A DNA stretch of 64,000 nucleotides, from contig JAFLBD010000003.1 of assembly GCA_017303935.1 (NCBI GenBank), forward strand, positions 310,001-374,000. Reading direction: 5' to 3'. Numbering within the stretch: the stretch's first letter is position 1; every line of letters starts with the position of its first letter. Shown in pieces: positions 43,480 to 52,366 of this stretch. The stretch is from Armatimonadota bacterium (GTDB lineage Bacteria; Armatimonadota; Fimbriimonadia; Fimbriimonadales; Fimbriimonadaceae). A model generated the notes under the pieces. It had not been told where the DNA came from. It saw only the letters and a program-made list of their open reading frames with translations, and made no database searches. The translations under genes and the position numbers were made by a program.

Positions 43480-43854
43480 TCAGCCTAAATTTCTTCCTTC
43501 CTCGCGGCGCGCACGCCCGAGTTCCCATTTCGTCAAAACCATTCGCCGTATAACGCTCAGGTTTGTAAAAATGCGCTGTCCAAAAATGAAAGCGCAAACT
43601 AAAAAGATGTTTGCCCCAATGCGGTCGCCTAACCAGCTTAGCCCATAAGCAATGGCGATATTCGCAAAGAAACCGGTGACCAAGATTTTACCGTCAAACT
43701 TGCCCTCCATTTGGCTACGAATTCCACCACAGACCGCGTCCATGCCAGCCAAGCATGCTACGCCAACGTAGACTCCGAAGTCACCGCGAATCGGTCCTCC
43801 GATCAACAATCCGAGCGCAACACCCAAAACCAAGCAGATGAATGGGAGAATCAC
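43480..43854 (-). CDS. sbp: Small basic membrane protein (DUF1290)
   Basis: 124 aa with three to four membrane helices (PFICLVLGVALGLLIG, VYVGVACLAGMDAVCGGI, ILVTGFFANIAIAYGLSWLG, NIFLVCAFIFGQRIF) and a basic tail. It matches the DUF1290 small basic family found beside ftsA/ftsZ in Gram-positive-type lineages. The GTG start overlaps the DUF881 stop. Its exact division role is not known. Confidence 0.9.
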   Translation of the reverse strand: MILPFICLVLGVALGLLIGGPIRGDFGVYVGVACLAGMDAVCGGIRSQMEGKFDGKILVTGFFANIAIAYGLSWLGDRIGANIFLVCAFIFGQRIFTNLSVIRRMVLTKWELGRARREEGRNLG

Positions 43855-44612
43855 GGCTTCTCCCCTTCTTCACTCGCAACCGCGAGTTTCTTGGTGGTCG
43901 TTCCACTGTAAGCCGGAAGGGTCATTTTGTCCACCTTCTCGATGCTCACCATGTTTGGATCGGTCAGCTTGATATCATCGATCACGCCGCCAGGCGTTCC
44001 GAGCGCACCGATCAAGGTCTTGGTGTCTCCGATCGCCATCACCCGAATCGGTGAGGCGCAGGAAACAAAGTTGACATGGACGACTGGCCCCACGCATCGG
44101 ATCGCCGTTCCAGCAACCACCCGTTGACCATTCACCGCCACGGCTTCGGCCCCAGCTGCATTGAGTTCATTCACCACCCGAAGCACGTCAATGTCGTGGA
44201 TGATGCCTTCTTGCAACGGCATTTCAAAGTCCTTTTGGCTGGTGTCCTTCAACGTTACAGTCACACCAGGACCCGTCAATTCGGTTAGACCGGCAGCAAT
44301 CTTGTAGGTTTGCAAGCTTTGCTGAAGGAGCTTTGCGTCGCTGTCTTCTCTACTGGCGGCGCGCTCATACTTCGCGAGCTGCTCGCGAAGGGTATTGACC
44401 TCAGACTGGAGCTTGATATAGTTTTCCTGTACTTCGAGGCTCGGGCCAGAGAAAATTCCATTTTTCTCGGGCGAGATCGCGCCCAGTCGAGAAACGCGGG
44501 CTTGCTGGGTCACAAATGCAAAACCGATCATAAGGCCCAGCACCAAGGCAAGCGCACTCAGCACGAAAACAGGAGAATTTGGCTCGATTTTTCGGACGAA
44601 GGGATTACTCAT
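43851..44612 (-). CDS. DUF881 family protein (YlxW/YlxX-like)
   Basis: 253 aa. An N-terminal membrane anchor (about 14-34) is followed by a coiled coil (about 57-105) and the DUF881 domain (TGPGVTVTLKDTS, DIDVLRVVNELNAAGAEAVAVNGQRV, GALGTPGGVIDDIKL). The family accompanies division genes and is probably extracytoplasmic. The ATG overlaps the ftsQ stop. Many genomes carry two DUF881 genes around sbp; only one is here. Confidence 0.92.
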   Translation of the reverse strand: MSNPFVRKIEPNSPVFVLSALALVLGLMIGFAFVTQQARVSRLGAISPEKNGIFSGPSLEVQENYIKLQSEVNTLREQLAKYERAASREDSDAKLLQQSLQTYKIAAGLTELTGPGVTVTLKDTSQKDFEMPLQEGIIHDIDVLRVVNELNAAGAEAVAVNGQRVVAGTAIRCVGPVVHVNFVSCASPIRVMAIGDTKTLIGALGTPGGVIDDIKLTDPNMVSIEKVDKMTLPAYSGTTTKKLAVASEEGEKP

Positions 44613-45340
44613 TTCGGAACGACCATTGGGACACTCGGCACCGTCAAATTAACCACGGCGTACCGTGAAAACAAATCAGATTCTTTGCGGGTCATCTCTT
44701 TCAACTTCGCGAGCTTGTCTGGGAACTTCTCGCTCGTTCCAAGGATGACTTTTGATCCGCCTTCAACTTCCATTTCATATACGCCGCGCTCACCAACGAC
44801 GACCACCGGCTTCAAATCTTGCCAATCGTTGATCAGTGATTCGCACAACGTAGCGATCGCGCCCGATTGCCAAGTCGCAAACGGGCTCAATCCAGGTTCA
44901 AGCGTGCTTTGCGGCAACCGGAGTTTAGGCAATCCTGTCACAACTCGCTTGCTCAAGTACAGATCACCAAGCTCCGAGAGAAAAACTTGATCTCTCCCTT
45001 CCACTTCTGCGACTGGCTGTTTAAGCATGACTTTCAAGAGTCCGCGACCAAAAATGTTCTGGCTGTATTTGGCACCAGCGATCTCTTCAGATTCCAAAAT
45101 TCGGCTCTCGATTAAAGAAACGGGCACCTGCATCGCGGGCTTTCCACGAACGGATTCCAAAATGCCTTGAATTCTCGGATCCTCGCTAGGGATGCTTCCT
45201 TCGATGCGGATCACATTCGCGCGAGTCGCCGGGCTGAAATAGACTCCCGCCGCCGAATTCCCTGCCACTGCGAGCCACAGCATCGCCGTCACTGGCAGTT
45301 GCATTTTTCGTCGTCGCTTACGCACGGGCTTTTTGGGCAT
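44609..45340 (-). CDS. ftsQ: Cell division protein FtsQ/DivIB
   Basis: 243 aa from ATG at 45340 (MPKKPVRKRRRKM), with AGGAG ten nt upstream. A basic cytoplasmic tail, one membrane segment (about 15-36), a POTRA domain (VIRIEGSIPSEDPRIQGILESVRGKPAMQVPVSLIESRILES) and a beta domain follow the FtsQ layout. It links FtsB/FtsL and FtsW/FtsI at the septum. It starts 23 nt inside the murC-ddl gene. Confidence 0.9.
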   Translation of the reverse strand: MPKKPVRKRRRKMQLPVTAMLWLAVAGNSAAGVYFSPATRANVIRIEGSIPSEDPRIQGILESVRGKPAMQVPVSLIESRILESEEIAGAKYSQNIFGRGLLKVMLKQPVAEVEGRDQVFLSELGDLYLSKRVVTGLPKLRLPQSTLEPGLSPFATWQSGAIATLCESLINDWQDLKPVVVVGERGVYEMEVEGGSKVILGTSEKFPDKLAKLKEMTRKESDLFSRYAVVNLTVPSVPMVVPK

Positions 45341-47573
45341 CGGCCAAAATCTCCTCGCACAATTCGGCAAAAGTCAGGCCCGCCGCTTCGGCACTCTTGG
45401 GCAACAAACTGGTCGGAGTCATCCCTGGCAGCGTATTCACTTCCAAGATCACCGGTTCCGTTCCATCCTTGATCAAAATGTCCGTTCGGCTGGCTCCGCG
45501 GCATCCCAAAATCTGGTGTGCGCGCAACGCAAGCTCTTGGCACTTTGCGGTGATTTCATCACTCAATCGAGCAGGGCAAATCTCGAGCGTGGCCCCGGGC
45601 GAATACTTCATTTCGAAGTCGTACACGCCAGAAGAAGGAACGATTTCAACAACAGGGAGCGCACGATCCACGAGAACCGGCACACTCACTTCGGTGCCTT
45701 CAATCCACTCTTCAACGAGCACGTCCGCGCCGTAGTGCCGCGCTTTCTCGACTGCAGAATCAAGTGACGCTCGGTCGTTCACAAAGCTCAATCCGACGGT
45801 GGACCCTTGCGCATTTGGCTTGACAACCCACTTCTCGCCAGGAACCGATTTCGGATCAAACGCCTCGCCAGACTTCACCAAAATTCCTTCAGGAACCGGA
45901 AGTCCGCCCTGCTTCAGAACGAGCTTCGTTCGCTCTTTGTCCATCGCGATTGCGCTGGCCAAAATCCCGCTTCCCGTGTAGGGGATGTGAAGCAAGTTCA
46001 GCAAACCTTGGATGGCTCCATCTTCGGCGTTCGTGCCGTGGACAGCCAAAAATGCGACATCCGGCTTTTGCACGCCAGACAAGAAATCAATCGGCTGCCC
46101 GGAGAGCAGTTTCTCACTGAGGTCAACCAAAGAGACATCATGGCCGCTACTTTTGAGCGCGGCATAGATCGCGCGGCCGGTGTGAAGGCTCACTTCTCGC
46201 TCGGCGCTATCGCCGCCCATCAGCACGACAACCTTCGGCTTTCCGGTGCGTTGGAACTCCGCAACAAAATCCGGTCCAAACGTGGCAATGGTTCCTGCTC
46301 CCATCCCGACGATCACGTCGCCATCCTGGGCGATCGACTTCACGTGACGTGGAAGCAAATGCCGGCTTGGAACGTAGTCCACCGGGCAGGTCACCTGTTC
46401 TGCAATTCGCGCGCTACTGATTCCCGGCATTGGTGCCTCGCGCGCCGGATAAATGTCTGTCATCACCAGGTAATCGGCCTGACTGAGCGACTGCGCAAAC
46501 TCCTTGAGGAAATCGGCAGTTCTCGAATAAAGATGAGGCTGAAAAACGACAACCAGTCGCCGATTCGGAAACTTCTCCCGCAAAGCTTGAATCGATGCCG
46601 TAATCTCCTTCGGGTGATGTGCGTAATCGTCTACGACCGCCACACGATCATCAAGCAAGACTTGAAGACGCCGAGAGGCTCCGGTAAAGGCCTTTAGCGC
46701 CGTTTCGGCTTTGGCTGCATCCACGCCAAGTTCCGAACACACAATTCGGGCTGCCTGAGCATTCAGCCGGTTATGCAACCCTGGCAATGCGAGCCCAGTG
46801 AGGAGTTCGTCGTCTTTGCCGTAAGCTTGCTTCTGCCCAGCAAAGGCATCCGCAACTTCAACCGCTCCGGCATCATCGCGGCAGAAAATCAGCTTGCCAT
46901 CGATCGGCATTCGGTGGACAAACGCCAGCATCGCGGCTTTCAGGTTTTCCCAAGAGCCGTGGAAATCCAGGTGATCAGGCTCGAAGTTCGTCAGGATCAC
47001 ATGCTGCGGATCAAAATCTCGGAGGCTATCGTACGCTTCGCAAGCCTCGATGACGGCCCATTCGCCCGAACCTTCGATCACGGCATTGCCAAGACCAGGC
47101 ACAAACGCACCCACCACCACTGTCGGATCAATCCCAGCGGCCATCAAAGCGGTTCCGACAAGTCCAGTGGTTGTGGTTTTGCCATGAGTACCGGTGACGG
47201 CGATGACCTTTTTGCCTCGCATCAACCAACCGAGCACTTGTGAGCGGCGAAATAGTGGTGCACCGGATTCAAGCGCAGCTCGAACCTCTGGACTGGCTGA
47301 CAGATCAATGGCGTCGGTGAGCACAAGAGCGTCGCCCTTGCGAACGGCATCACCGGTGTGGCCGATGGTCACGTTGATTCCGAGTTCTCGTAGCCGCCGA
47401 ACTTCTGGCCCATCGCTAGAATCTGTGCCATGCACTTGGAACCCGCGGCGATGGAGCATTTCGGCGACGCCGCTCATTCCTGCACCGCCGATTCCGACGA
47501 GACAAAACGACTGGAATTTATCCAATTCTTGTCGTTTTGAAAAGCAGGATTCTATCTCGGTCCGAGTGCGCAC
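45318..47573 (-). CDS. murC: UDP-N-acetylmuramate-L-alanine ligase fused to D-alanine-D-alanine ligase
   Basis: 751 aa, two enzymes in one chain. Residues 1-443 are MurC (nucleotide loop GIGGAGMSG, ATP loop GTHGKTT at 128-134, DDYAHHP), which adds L-Ala to UDP-MurNAc. Residues 445-751 are Ddl (GGDSAEREVS at 453-462, VKPNAQGSTVGLS, EVNTLPGMT), which makes D-Ala-D-Ala. MurC-Ddl fusions are known in chlamydiae. No murB is next to it. The GTG start has a weak ribosome site, and the gene follows a 141-nt gap after murG. Confidence 0.96.
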   Translation of the reverse strand: MRTRTEIESCFSKRQELDKFQSFCLVGIGGAGMSGVAEMLHRRGFQVHGTDSSDGPEVRRLRELGINVTIGHTGDAVRKGDALVLTDAIDLSASPEVRAALESGAPLFRRSQVLGWLMRGKKVIAVTGTHGKTTTTGLVGTALMAAGIDPTVVVGAFVPGLGNAVIEGSGEWAVIEACEAYDSLRDFDPQHVILTNFEPDHLDFHGSWENLKAAMLAFVHRMPIDGKLIFCRDDAGAVEVADAFAGQKQAYGKDDELLTGLALPGLHNRLNAQAARIVCSELGVDAAKAETALKAFTGASRRLQVLLDDRVAVVDDYAHHPKEITASIQALREKFPNRRLVVVFQPHLYSRTADFLKEFAQSLSQADYLVMTDIYPAREAPMPGISSARIAEQVTCPVDYVPSRHLLPRHVKSIAQDGDVIVGMGAGTIATFGPDFVAEFQRTGKPKVVVLMGGDSAEREVSLHTGRAIYAALKSSGHDVSLVDLSEKLLSGQPIDFLSGVQKPDVAFLAVHGTNAEDGAIQGLLNLLHIPYTGSGILASAIAMDKERTKLVLKQGGLPVPEGILVKSGEAFDPKSVPGEKWVVKPNAQGSTVGLSFVNDRASLDSAVEKARHYGADVLVEEWIEGTEVSVPVLVDRALPVVEIVPSSGVYDFEMKYSPGATLEICPARLSDEITAKCQELALRAHQILGCRGASRTDILIKDGTEPVILEVNTLPGMTPTSLLPKSAEAAGLTFAELCEEILADAQKARA

Positions 47574-47714
47574 AACTGAACAGAAATTGTACCGGGCAGA
47601 CCCCCTGGTTTTTCATGGCTTTCGCCACGAATTTGCATTTATTTTCTGCGCTGATCTTGCGATCATGCCCGCAAAACTTTTGAATAGTACAATTTACAAG
47701 TTTAGTTCAGAAAT
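47574..47714 (-). promoter_or_regulatory. AT-rich gap inside the division operon, possible internal promoter
   Basis: This is the largest gap in an otherwise tightly overlapped operon. The murG-proximal half is AT-rich, with TACTAT on the minus strand (about 47686-47691) as a -10 candidate but no convincing -35. No terminator hairpin is visible. Confidence 0.3.
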
Positions 47715-48806
47715 TTACTTCTTTCCTGAGGCCTCTTCAAGGAGGTCCAAGATATTCTCCACCGCATTTGGCAGGTCCCAGTCTGCCAGAGCTTCATGGG
47801 CACTTTCGATGTTTCCAGGCTCATCCAGCCAGTACCGAATCCGCGCCTCCAGAGTCGACGCACTCATATCTTTCTGAGGTAACAACTGCGCAGCTCCCAT
47901 GTTTTCAAATTCGACCGCATTATAGTGCTGGTGATTCCCCATCGCGCTTGGCAGCGGGACGAGCACCGATGGCTTTCTGAATGCAGCAAGTTCTGCCACG
48001 GACCCACCCGACCGGCAGACCACGACAGAGGCCCGGAAGAGCGCATTCGCCATCTCGTCCGCGTTCAAGTAAGCGCTAATGTCCAGCTCCGCCGAGATGG
48101 CCATCTTCTTGACGGATTCATGCAGTCCCTCGAAGTTCTTGGTCCCCGCCACGATCAACCAATGCGCGTTGCTGTTCACCATTCGGGTCGCCGTGGCGAT
48201 CGCCGCTTCATTCAAAACCACTGCCCCTTGTGAACCACCCATCACCAAAATGAGCGCCTTATCGTTGGGAGTTTTGTGCCCAAACAGCGAACCTTGTGCG
48301 CTCTGTCGCAGCTCCCGGCGGATCGGCATTCCCGTGCGCCGAACCGGAGTTGAGCCAAAGTGTTCGCCGCCCGTTTTGAAGGTAGTGGCCACAGCATAAG
48401 CGCGCTTAGAAAGCAGCAGGTTTGTACGACCGGGAACGGTATTTTGCTCGTGAATAACGTACGGAATTCCAAGCTCTTTAGCCGCATTGACCACCGGCGC
48501 ACTGGCGTAGCCTCCCGTCGAAAAAAGCACGTCAGGGCGAATCTCCCGCAGGCGCCTCTTAGCAAGCATCGAAGCTCGGTACAGGTTCGCCAAGGCTTTG
48601 ATTCCGCCTAAGCTCTTGATCGAATAAACAGGCTCAGAGGGAAATCCATAGAACTCAAAATCCGCATCCTTGCAGAGCCGCGATTCCTGCCCCCGAATCG
48701 ATCCGAGGTAGGTAATTTCATGACCAGATTCTCGCGCCGATTTAGCGACTTCGAGCGCTGGATAGACGTGCCCGCCTGTTCCCCCGCCGGTGACTACGAT
48801 TCGCAT
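47715..48806 (-). CDS. murG: UDP-N-acetylglucosamine transferase MurG
   Basis: 363 aa. The N-terminal glycine loop TGGGTGGHVYPALEVA and the C-terminal GGS(Q)GA and RSGGSVAELAAFRKPSVLVPLPSAMGNHQHYNA motifs identify MurG, which converts lipid I to lipid II on the inner membrane face. The ATG lies 65 nt inside ftsW, and the glycine loop follows at once, so the overlap is real. Confidence 0.97.
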   Translation of the reverse strand: MRIVVTGGGTGGHVYPALEVAKSARESGHEITYLGSIRGQESRLCKDADFEFYGFPSEPVYSIKSLGGIKALANLYRASMLAKRRLREIRPDVLFSTGGYASAPVVNAAKELGIPYVIHEQNTVPGRTNLLLSKRAYAVATTFKTGGEHFGSTPVRRTGMPIRRELRQSAQGSLFGHKTPNDKALILVMGGSQGAVVLNEAAIATATRMVNSNAHWLIVAGTKNFEGLHESVKKMAISAELDISAYLNADEMANALFRASVVVCRSGGSVAELAAFRKPSVLVPLPSAMGNHQHYNAVEFENMGAAQLLPQKDMSASTLEARIRYWLDEPGNIESAHEALADWDLPNAVENILDLLEEASGKK

Positions 48807-50049
48807 GACTCTTCCCCTCCTCTCGCGATGGCATCATCGCCGCCGCCTGACACAATCCCAATGCAATCCAAAGCGCGATCAAACTACTTCCGCCCGAACT
48901 AATGAACGGGAACGGAATTCCGATCGCTGGCAACGTGCCATTTGCCATCATGATGTTGACGCTCGCCTGCAGCCCCAACCACAATGCAACGCCTGAACAA
49001 AGCGCTTGGCCAAATCGGGTTGCGCAACGGAAGCCCAATTCCCACAGTCGCCAGATCAAGGCTCCAAGCGTCCCCAGGAAAAACAGAACGCCAATCAGCC
49101 CGCCTTCTTCGGCTACCGTAGCAAAAATAAAGTCTGTGGTCGCGGCCGGCATCATGTGCTTGACCTTGCCGGTGCCTGGCCCAGAACCCAAAATGCCGCC
49201 GCTGGCCATGGCGATCTCGCTCTGAACCGTTTGGTATCCAACATCATCGATCCGGTCGTCTTCCCATCGATGGACGTGGTTAAATACACGCTCCATTCGA
49301 TAGGGCTCTTGGGCAACGAATGCCCCTACAAGCAATGTGCCGGCTAGGCTGACCGCGATCAGCGACTTCTTCGTGATTCCGCCGAAAGCAAACATGAAGT
49401 AACCTGTGGCGCCGATCACAGCGGCTGTACCGAGGTCAGGCTCCCGTTCGACGAGATAGACGTAGAACAAAACGAGCAACGCAGGCATAAACCGCACGAG
49501 CTTTGGAACCCAAACTCGGTCCAATCTGTCTGCCCAGTCCTTGATTCTCGACGGTTCTTGCCACGGCTTCCGGCTCGCCAGAACGGAAGCCAAAAATAGC
49601 ACGGTGGCGACCTTTGCAAACTCCGCAGGTTGAACGCTGATCGGGCCGATTTTGACCCATCGTTGCGCGCCGTTGAGTTCAGTACCGATCACCTTTACCG
49701 CGACCAATCCGAGCCCGGCGACGCCCATCCAAAATCCGGCCGAACCTTGCCAGAAACTTCCACGCACCCGACTCACTCCGAAACCGATTGCAACAGAAAC
49801 CACTGTAAACAGCAGTTGATTACGGAACTCAACCGGGATCGGGCCGTCTCCGCTTGCGATCGACCGAGCAAATCCGGCATCAAAAATTACGAGCAAGCCC
49901 AGCAGAGTCAGCACCAAACTCAGCGCCCAAATGACCGGATCTTCCCCCGGACCACGTCTGGGTGCCGATTCCGGTGCCCGAGTCTCTACAACCGCTTTTC
50001 CCGCGGCGACTCTTCTTGCTTTCGTTGCTCTAGTTTTTTGTCTGATCAT
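48742..50049 (-). CDS. ftsW: Lipid II polymerase FtsW (SEDS family)
   Basis: 435 aa. A ~35-residue basic cytoplasmic tail precedes about ten membrane helices. SEDS motifs are present (LNGAQRWVKIGPISVQPAEFAKVATVLFLA; YLVEREPDLGTAAV; GIPFPFISSGGSSLIALWIALGL). It polymerises glycan strands at the septum with FtsI. The basic C-terminal tail (HANRSHRRGNRRARLSSARSR) is encoded in the region shared with murG. Confidence 0.96.
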   Translation of the reverse strand: MIRQKTRATKARRVAAGKAVVETRAPESAPRRGPGEDPVIWALSLVLTLLGLLVIFDAGFARSIASGDGPIPVEFRNQLLFTVVSVAIGFGVSRVRGSFWQGSAGFWMGVAGLGLVAVKVIGTELNGAQRWVKIGPISVQPAEFAKVATVLFLASVLASRKPWQEPSRIKDWADRLDRVWVPKLVRFMPALLVLFYVYLVEREPDLGTAAVIGATGYFMFAFGGITKKSLIAVSLAGTLLVGAFVAQEPYRMERVFNHVHRWEDDRIDDVGYQTVQSEIAMASGGILGSGPGTGKVKHMMPAATTDFIFATVAEEGGLIGVLFFLGTLGALIWRLWELGFRCATRFGQALCSGVALWLGLQASVNIMMANGTLPAIGIPFPFISSGGSSLIALWIALGLCQAAAMMPSREEGKSHANRSHRRGNRRARLSSARSR

Positions 50050-50064
50050 CCGTGATCTCCAGGT

Positions 50065-51447
50065 TTAGGCCCTATTTCTTACAATTCTTTTGAACTCTGC
50101 GCCCCGTTCCATAAAGTTGGCAAACGGCGCCGCGCTCGCGCATCCTGGCGCAAGGATCACCGTTTCCCCACAGCTTGCGTCTGTCAGTGCCGCGACTGTT
50201 GCTTCCTCCAGGCTCGAAAACGGACGAGCTGTTTCGCCTAACTGCTCGAGGAGTCCGCCAGGTTCCGTAGAACCAAAGACGTATGCTTGAATCCCGTTCG
50301 CTTCAAAGAAATTCTTCACGGGTGCAAAGTCAAGTTGTTTAGTCACACCGCCCATGATCGGGCGAATCTTGCCAGAAATCCCCCTCAAACTTGAAATTAC
50401 CGCCGCTGGATTTGTACACATCGAGTTATTGATCACCCGGACTCCACCTTCATCCGAGATGATCTCCATACGATTTTCGACGCCCTTGTACTGTTGTAAG
50501 GCGGCGAACATTTTGGCCGGGTCGGCACGGTCTTCAAGTGCGGCGATGACCATTTCCCAGGCCGTCACCAGGTTCAAAAAGTTATGCCGGCCTACAATCG
50601 GTAGCGAGCGCTGTTCGAAAGGACCAGTCTCCAAACCGCGCAGCATCACATGGTCACTTTCAATCCAAGATTCCGTAGGGTAACCAGCGGACTTCTCCCC
50701 CGCGAACCGGATTTCTGGACCGGCTGGAATCGCCGCGAGCATCTGCTCCGGTGGAAATCCGCCTTCTGCAGCAATGACAACGGCACAATCGCCTTCGTCC
50801 AGATTCTCGAAAATGCGAAACTTCGTATCGCGATAATCCTCAAAGTTCGGGTGCCGGTCTAGATGGTCCGGAGTGATGTTCGTGATCGCGGCTACTTTGG
50901 GCGCAAACTCTTCGATCCATTCCAACTGGTAGCTGCTAACTTCGGCCACCAAAAGGTCTTCGGGTTGAGCAATATCAGCCGCTTCACAAAGAGTCAGTTC
51001 CTCATAGCCACTGCCCGCGATATTCCCACAAAGCAGCGCATTCGTGCAGGATTTCGCCAATAACCATGACAAAACAACCGAGGTTGTCTTCCCGTTCGTG
51101 CCGGTAATCGCGAGAATAGGTGCCTCAGAAATCTGGTAAGCGAGTTCGACTTCGCTCCAGATTGGAATCTGCAACCGCACGGCGTCGAGTAGCGCAGGGT
51201 GATCTCGGCGCATCCCAGGACTTGAAATGAGCAGATCGAATTCGGGGTTTTCAAATCGACCGTGCCATCCGCTAATGACCTGCGCTCTTAACCCTTGGAG
51301 CTGCTCGATCTGTTCAAGTTGGGCGGTAGAAACCACCTGCTTTTCATCGTAAAGTACAACTTTACCGCCCCTCCGAATGATGGCTTTTGCCGCCCCGATT
51401 CCAGATCGGCCCATCCCTGCAATACCAATCGTTCGACCTTCAAACAT
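50065..51447 (-). CDS. murD: UDP-N-acetylmuramoylalanine-D-glutamate ligase
   Basis: 460 aa with the Mur ligase ATP loop ITGTNGKTT (about 114-122), NITPDHLDRH and HNFLNLVTA. The N-terminal GMGRSGIGAAKAI binds the UDP part. It adds D-Glu. The ATG overlaps the mraY stop by 8 nt; the gene ends 15 nt before ftsW. Confidence 0.97.
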   Translation of the reverse strand: MFEGRTIGIAGMGRSGIGAAKAIIRRGGKVVLYDEKQVVSTAQLEQIEQLQGLRAQVISGWHGRFENPEFDLLISSPGMRRDHPALLDAVRLQIPIWSEVELAYQISEAPILAITGTNGKTTSVVLSWLLAKSCTNALLCGNIAGSGYEELTLCEAADIAQPEDLLVAEVSSYQLEWIEEFAPKVAAITNITPDHLDRHPNFEDYRDTKFRIFENLDEGDCAVVIAAEGGFPPEQMLAAIPAGPEIRFAGEKSAGYPTESWIESDHVMLRGLETGPFEQRSLPIVGRHNFLNLVTAWEMVIAALEDRADPAKMFAALQQYKGVENRMEIISDEGGVRVINNSMCTNPAAVISSLRGISGKIRPIMGGVTKQLDFAPVKNFFEANGIQAYVFGSTEPGGLLEQLGETARPFSSLEEATVAALTDASCGETVILAPGCASAAPFANFMERGAEFKRIVRNRA

Positions 51448-52366
51448 GGTTTACTCCGAGGCTCATTCCGAGAAGAACGGCGGCCGCTTGGATCATCACA
51501 AACATGAAAGTCACGCGTGTTTCGGGCCAACCTGCATTCTCGAAAGCGTGATGAATTGGAGTAAAGGGAAACAACTTTTTCTTAAACACTTTCACCCAGA
51601 AAATCTGAAGCGGTACAGGCACGAGCTCGGCGATCATCACGACACTCATGAGAGCGAAAACCCAGAATTGCTTCGACGAAACGTAAGCTAAAAAGTCGGG
51701 TGTCGCCGCCGAAAACGTGTTCAAAAAGAACAAGTATCCAAAAACGGCACCAATCGCCAGCGCGCCCACATCCCCCATGAACACCTTCGCAGGTGGCGCG
51801 TTGAAACAGAGGAAAACGATCAACCCGCCTAGAAGTGCAAATGCGATAGATGGATAACTATGCAATCCAAAACCGATACTTAACCACACGGCTAGCGACC
51901 CCGCAAGCCCATCCAGCCCATCGGAAAAGTTGTACGCATTAGTGAAAAACAGAATGAAGAACACCGAGACGGCCATCGCCCAAATCGGCAAATTCCAACT
52001 AGCCGCCACGGCGAGTCCAATCTGCATCACAAGCTTCGGAATCCAGCCTAGTCCTCGCTTGCCTTTCAGCATCTTCGGAACAACATAGTCGTCAATGAAC
52101 CCGATCAGCCCGAATCCTAGGAGAAGGATGAGCGCGGTCACAGCTTCCTTGATGCCAGTGGTTGAAGCGTAAACCAGTGCGGGAATCGCACCAGCAAGAA
52201 TGATCAGCCCTCCCATCGTTGGAGTTCCCGCCTTCACCTGGTGCGTTTGCGGAGCGTCCTTATGGATCGTTTGCCTACTCTTCAGGGCGACCAAACCGCG
52301 CAGAATGAACGGCCCGGCAATGCCGGAAACCAGCAATGAAATCAGAAAGATTGTGGCGCTAATCAT
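51440..52366 (-). CDS. mraY: Phospho-MurNAc-pentapeptide transferase
   Basis: 308 aa, slightly short for the family, with about ten membrane helices. Conserved stretches are KAGTPTMGGLIIL, GFIDDYV (catalytic Asp pair), NAYNFSDGLDGLAG, FMGDVGALAIGA and TPIHHAFE. It makes lipid I from UDP-MurNAc-pentapeptide and undecaprenyl phosphate. The start overlaps murF by 8 nt. Confidence 0.97.
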   Translation of the reverse strand: MISATIFLISLLVSGIAGPFILRGLVALKSRQTIHKDAPQTHQVKAGTPTMGGLIILAGAIPALVYASTTGIKEAVTALILLLGFGLIGFIDDYVVPKMLKGKRGLGWIPKLVMQIGLAVAASWNLPIWAMAVSVFFILFFTNAYNFSDGLDGLAGSLAVWLSIGFGLHSYPSIAFALLGGLIVFLCFNAPPAKVFMGDVGALAIGAVFGYLFFLNTFSAATPDFLAYVSSKQFWVFALMSVVMIAELVPVPLQIFWVKVFKKKLFPFTPIHHAFENAGWPETRVTFMFVMIQAAAVLLGMSLGVNHV

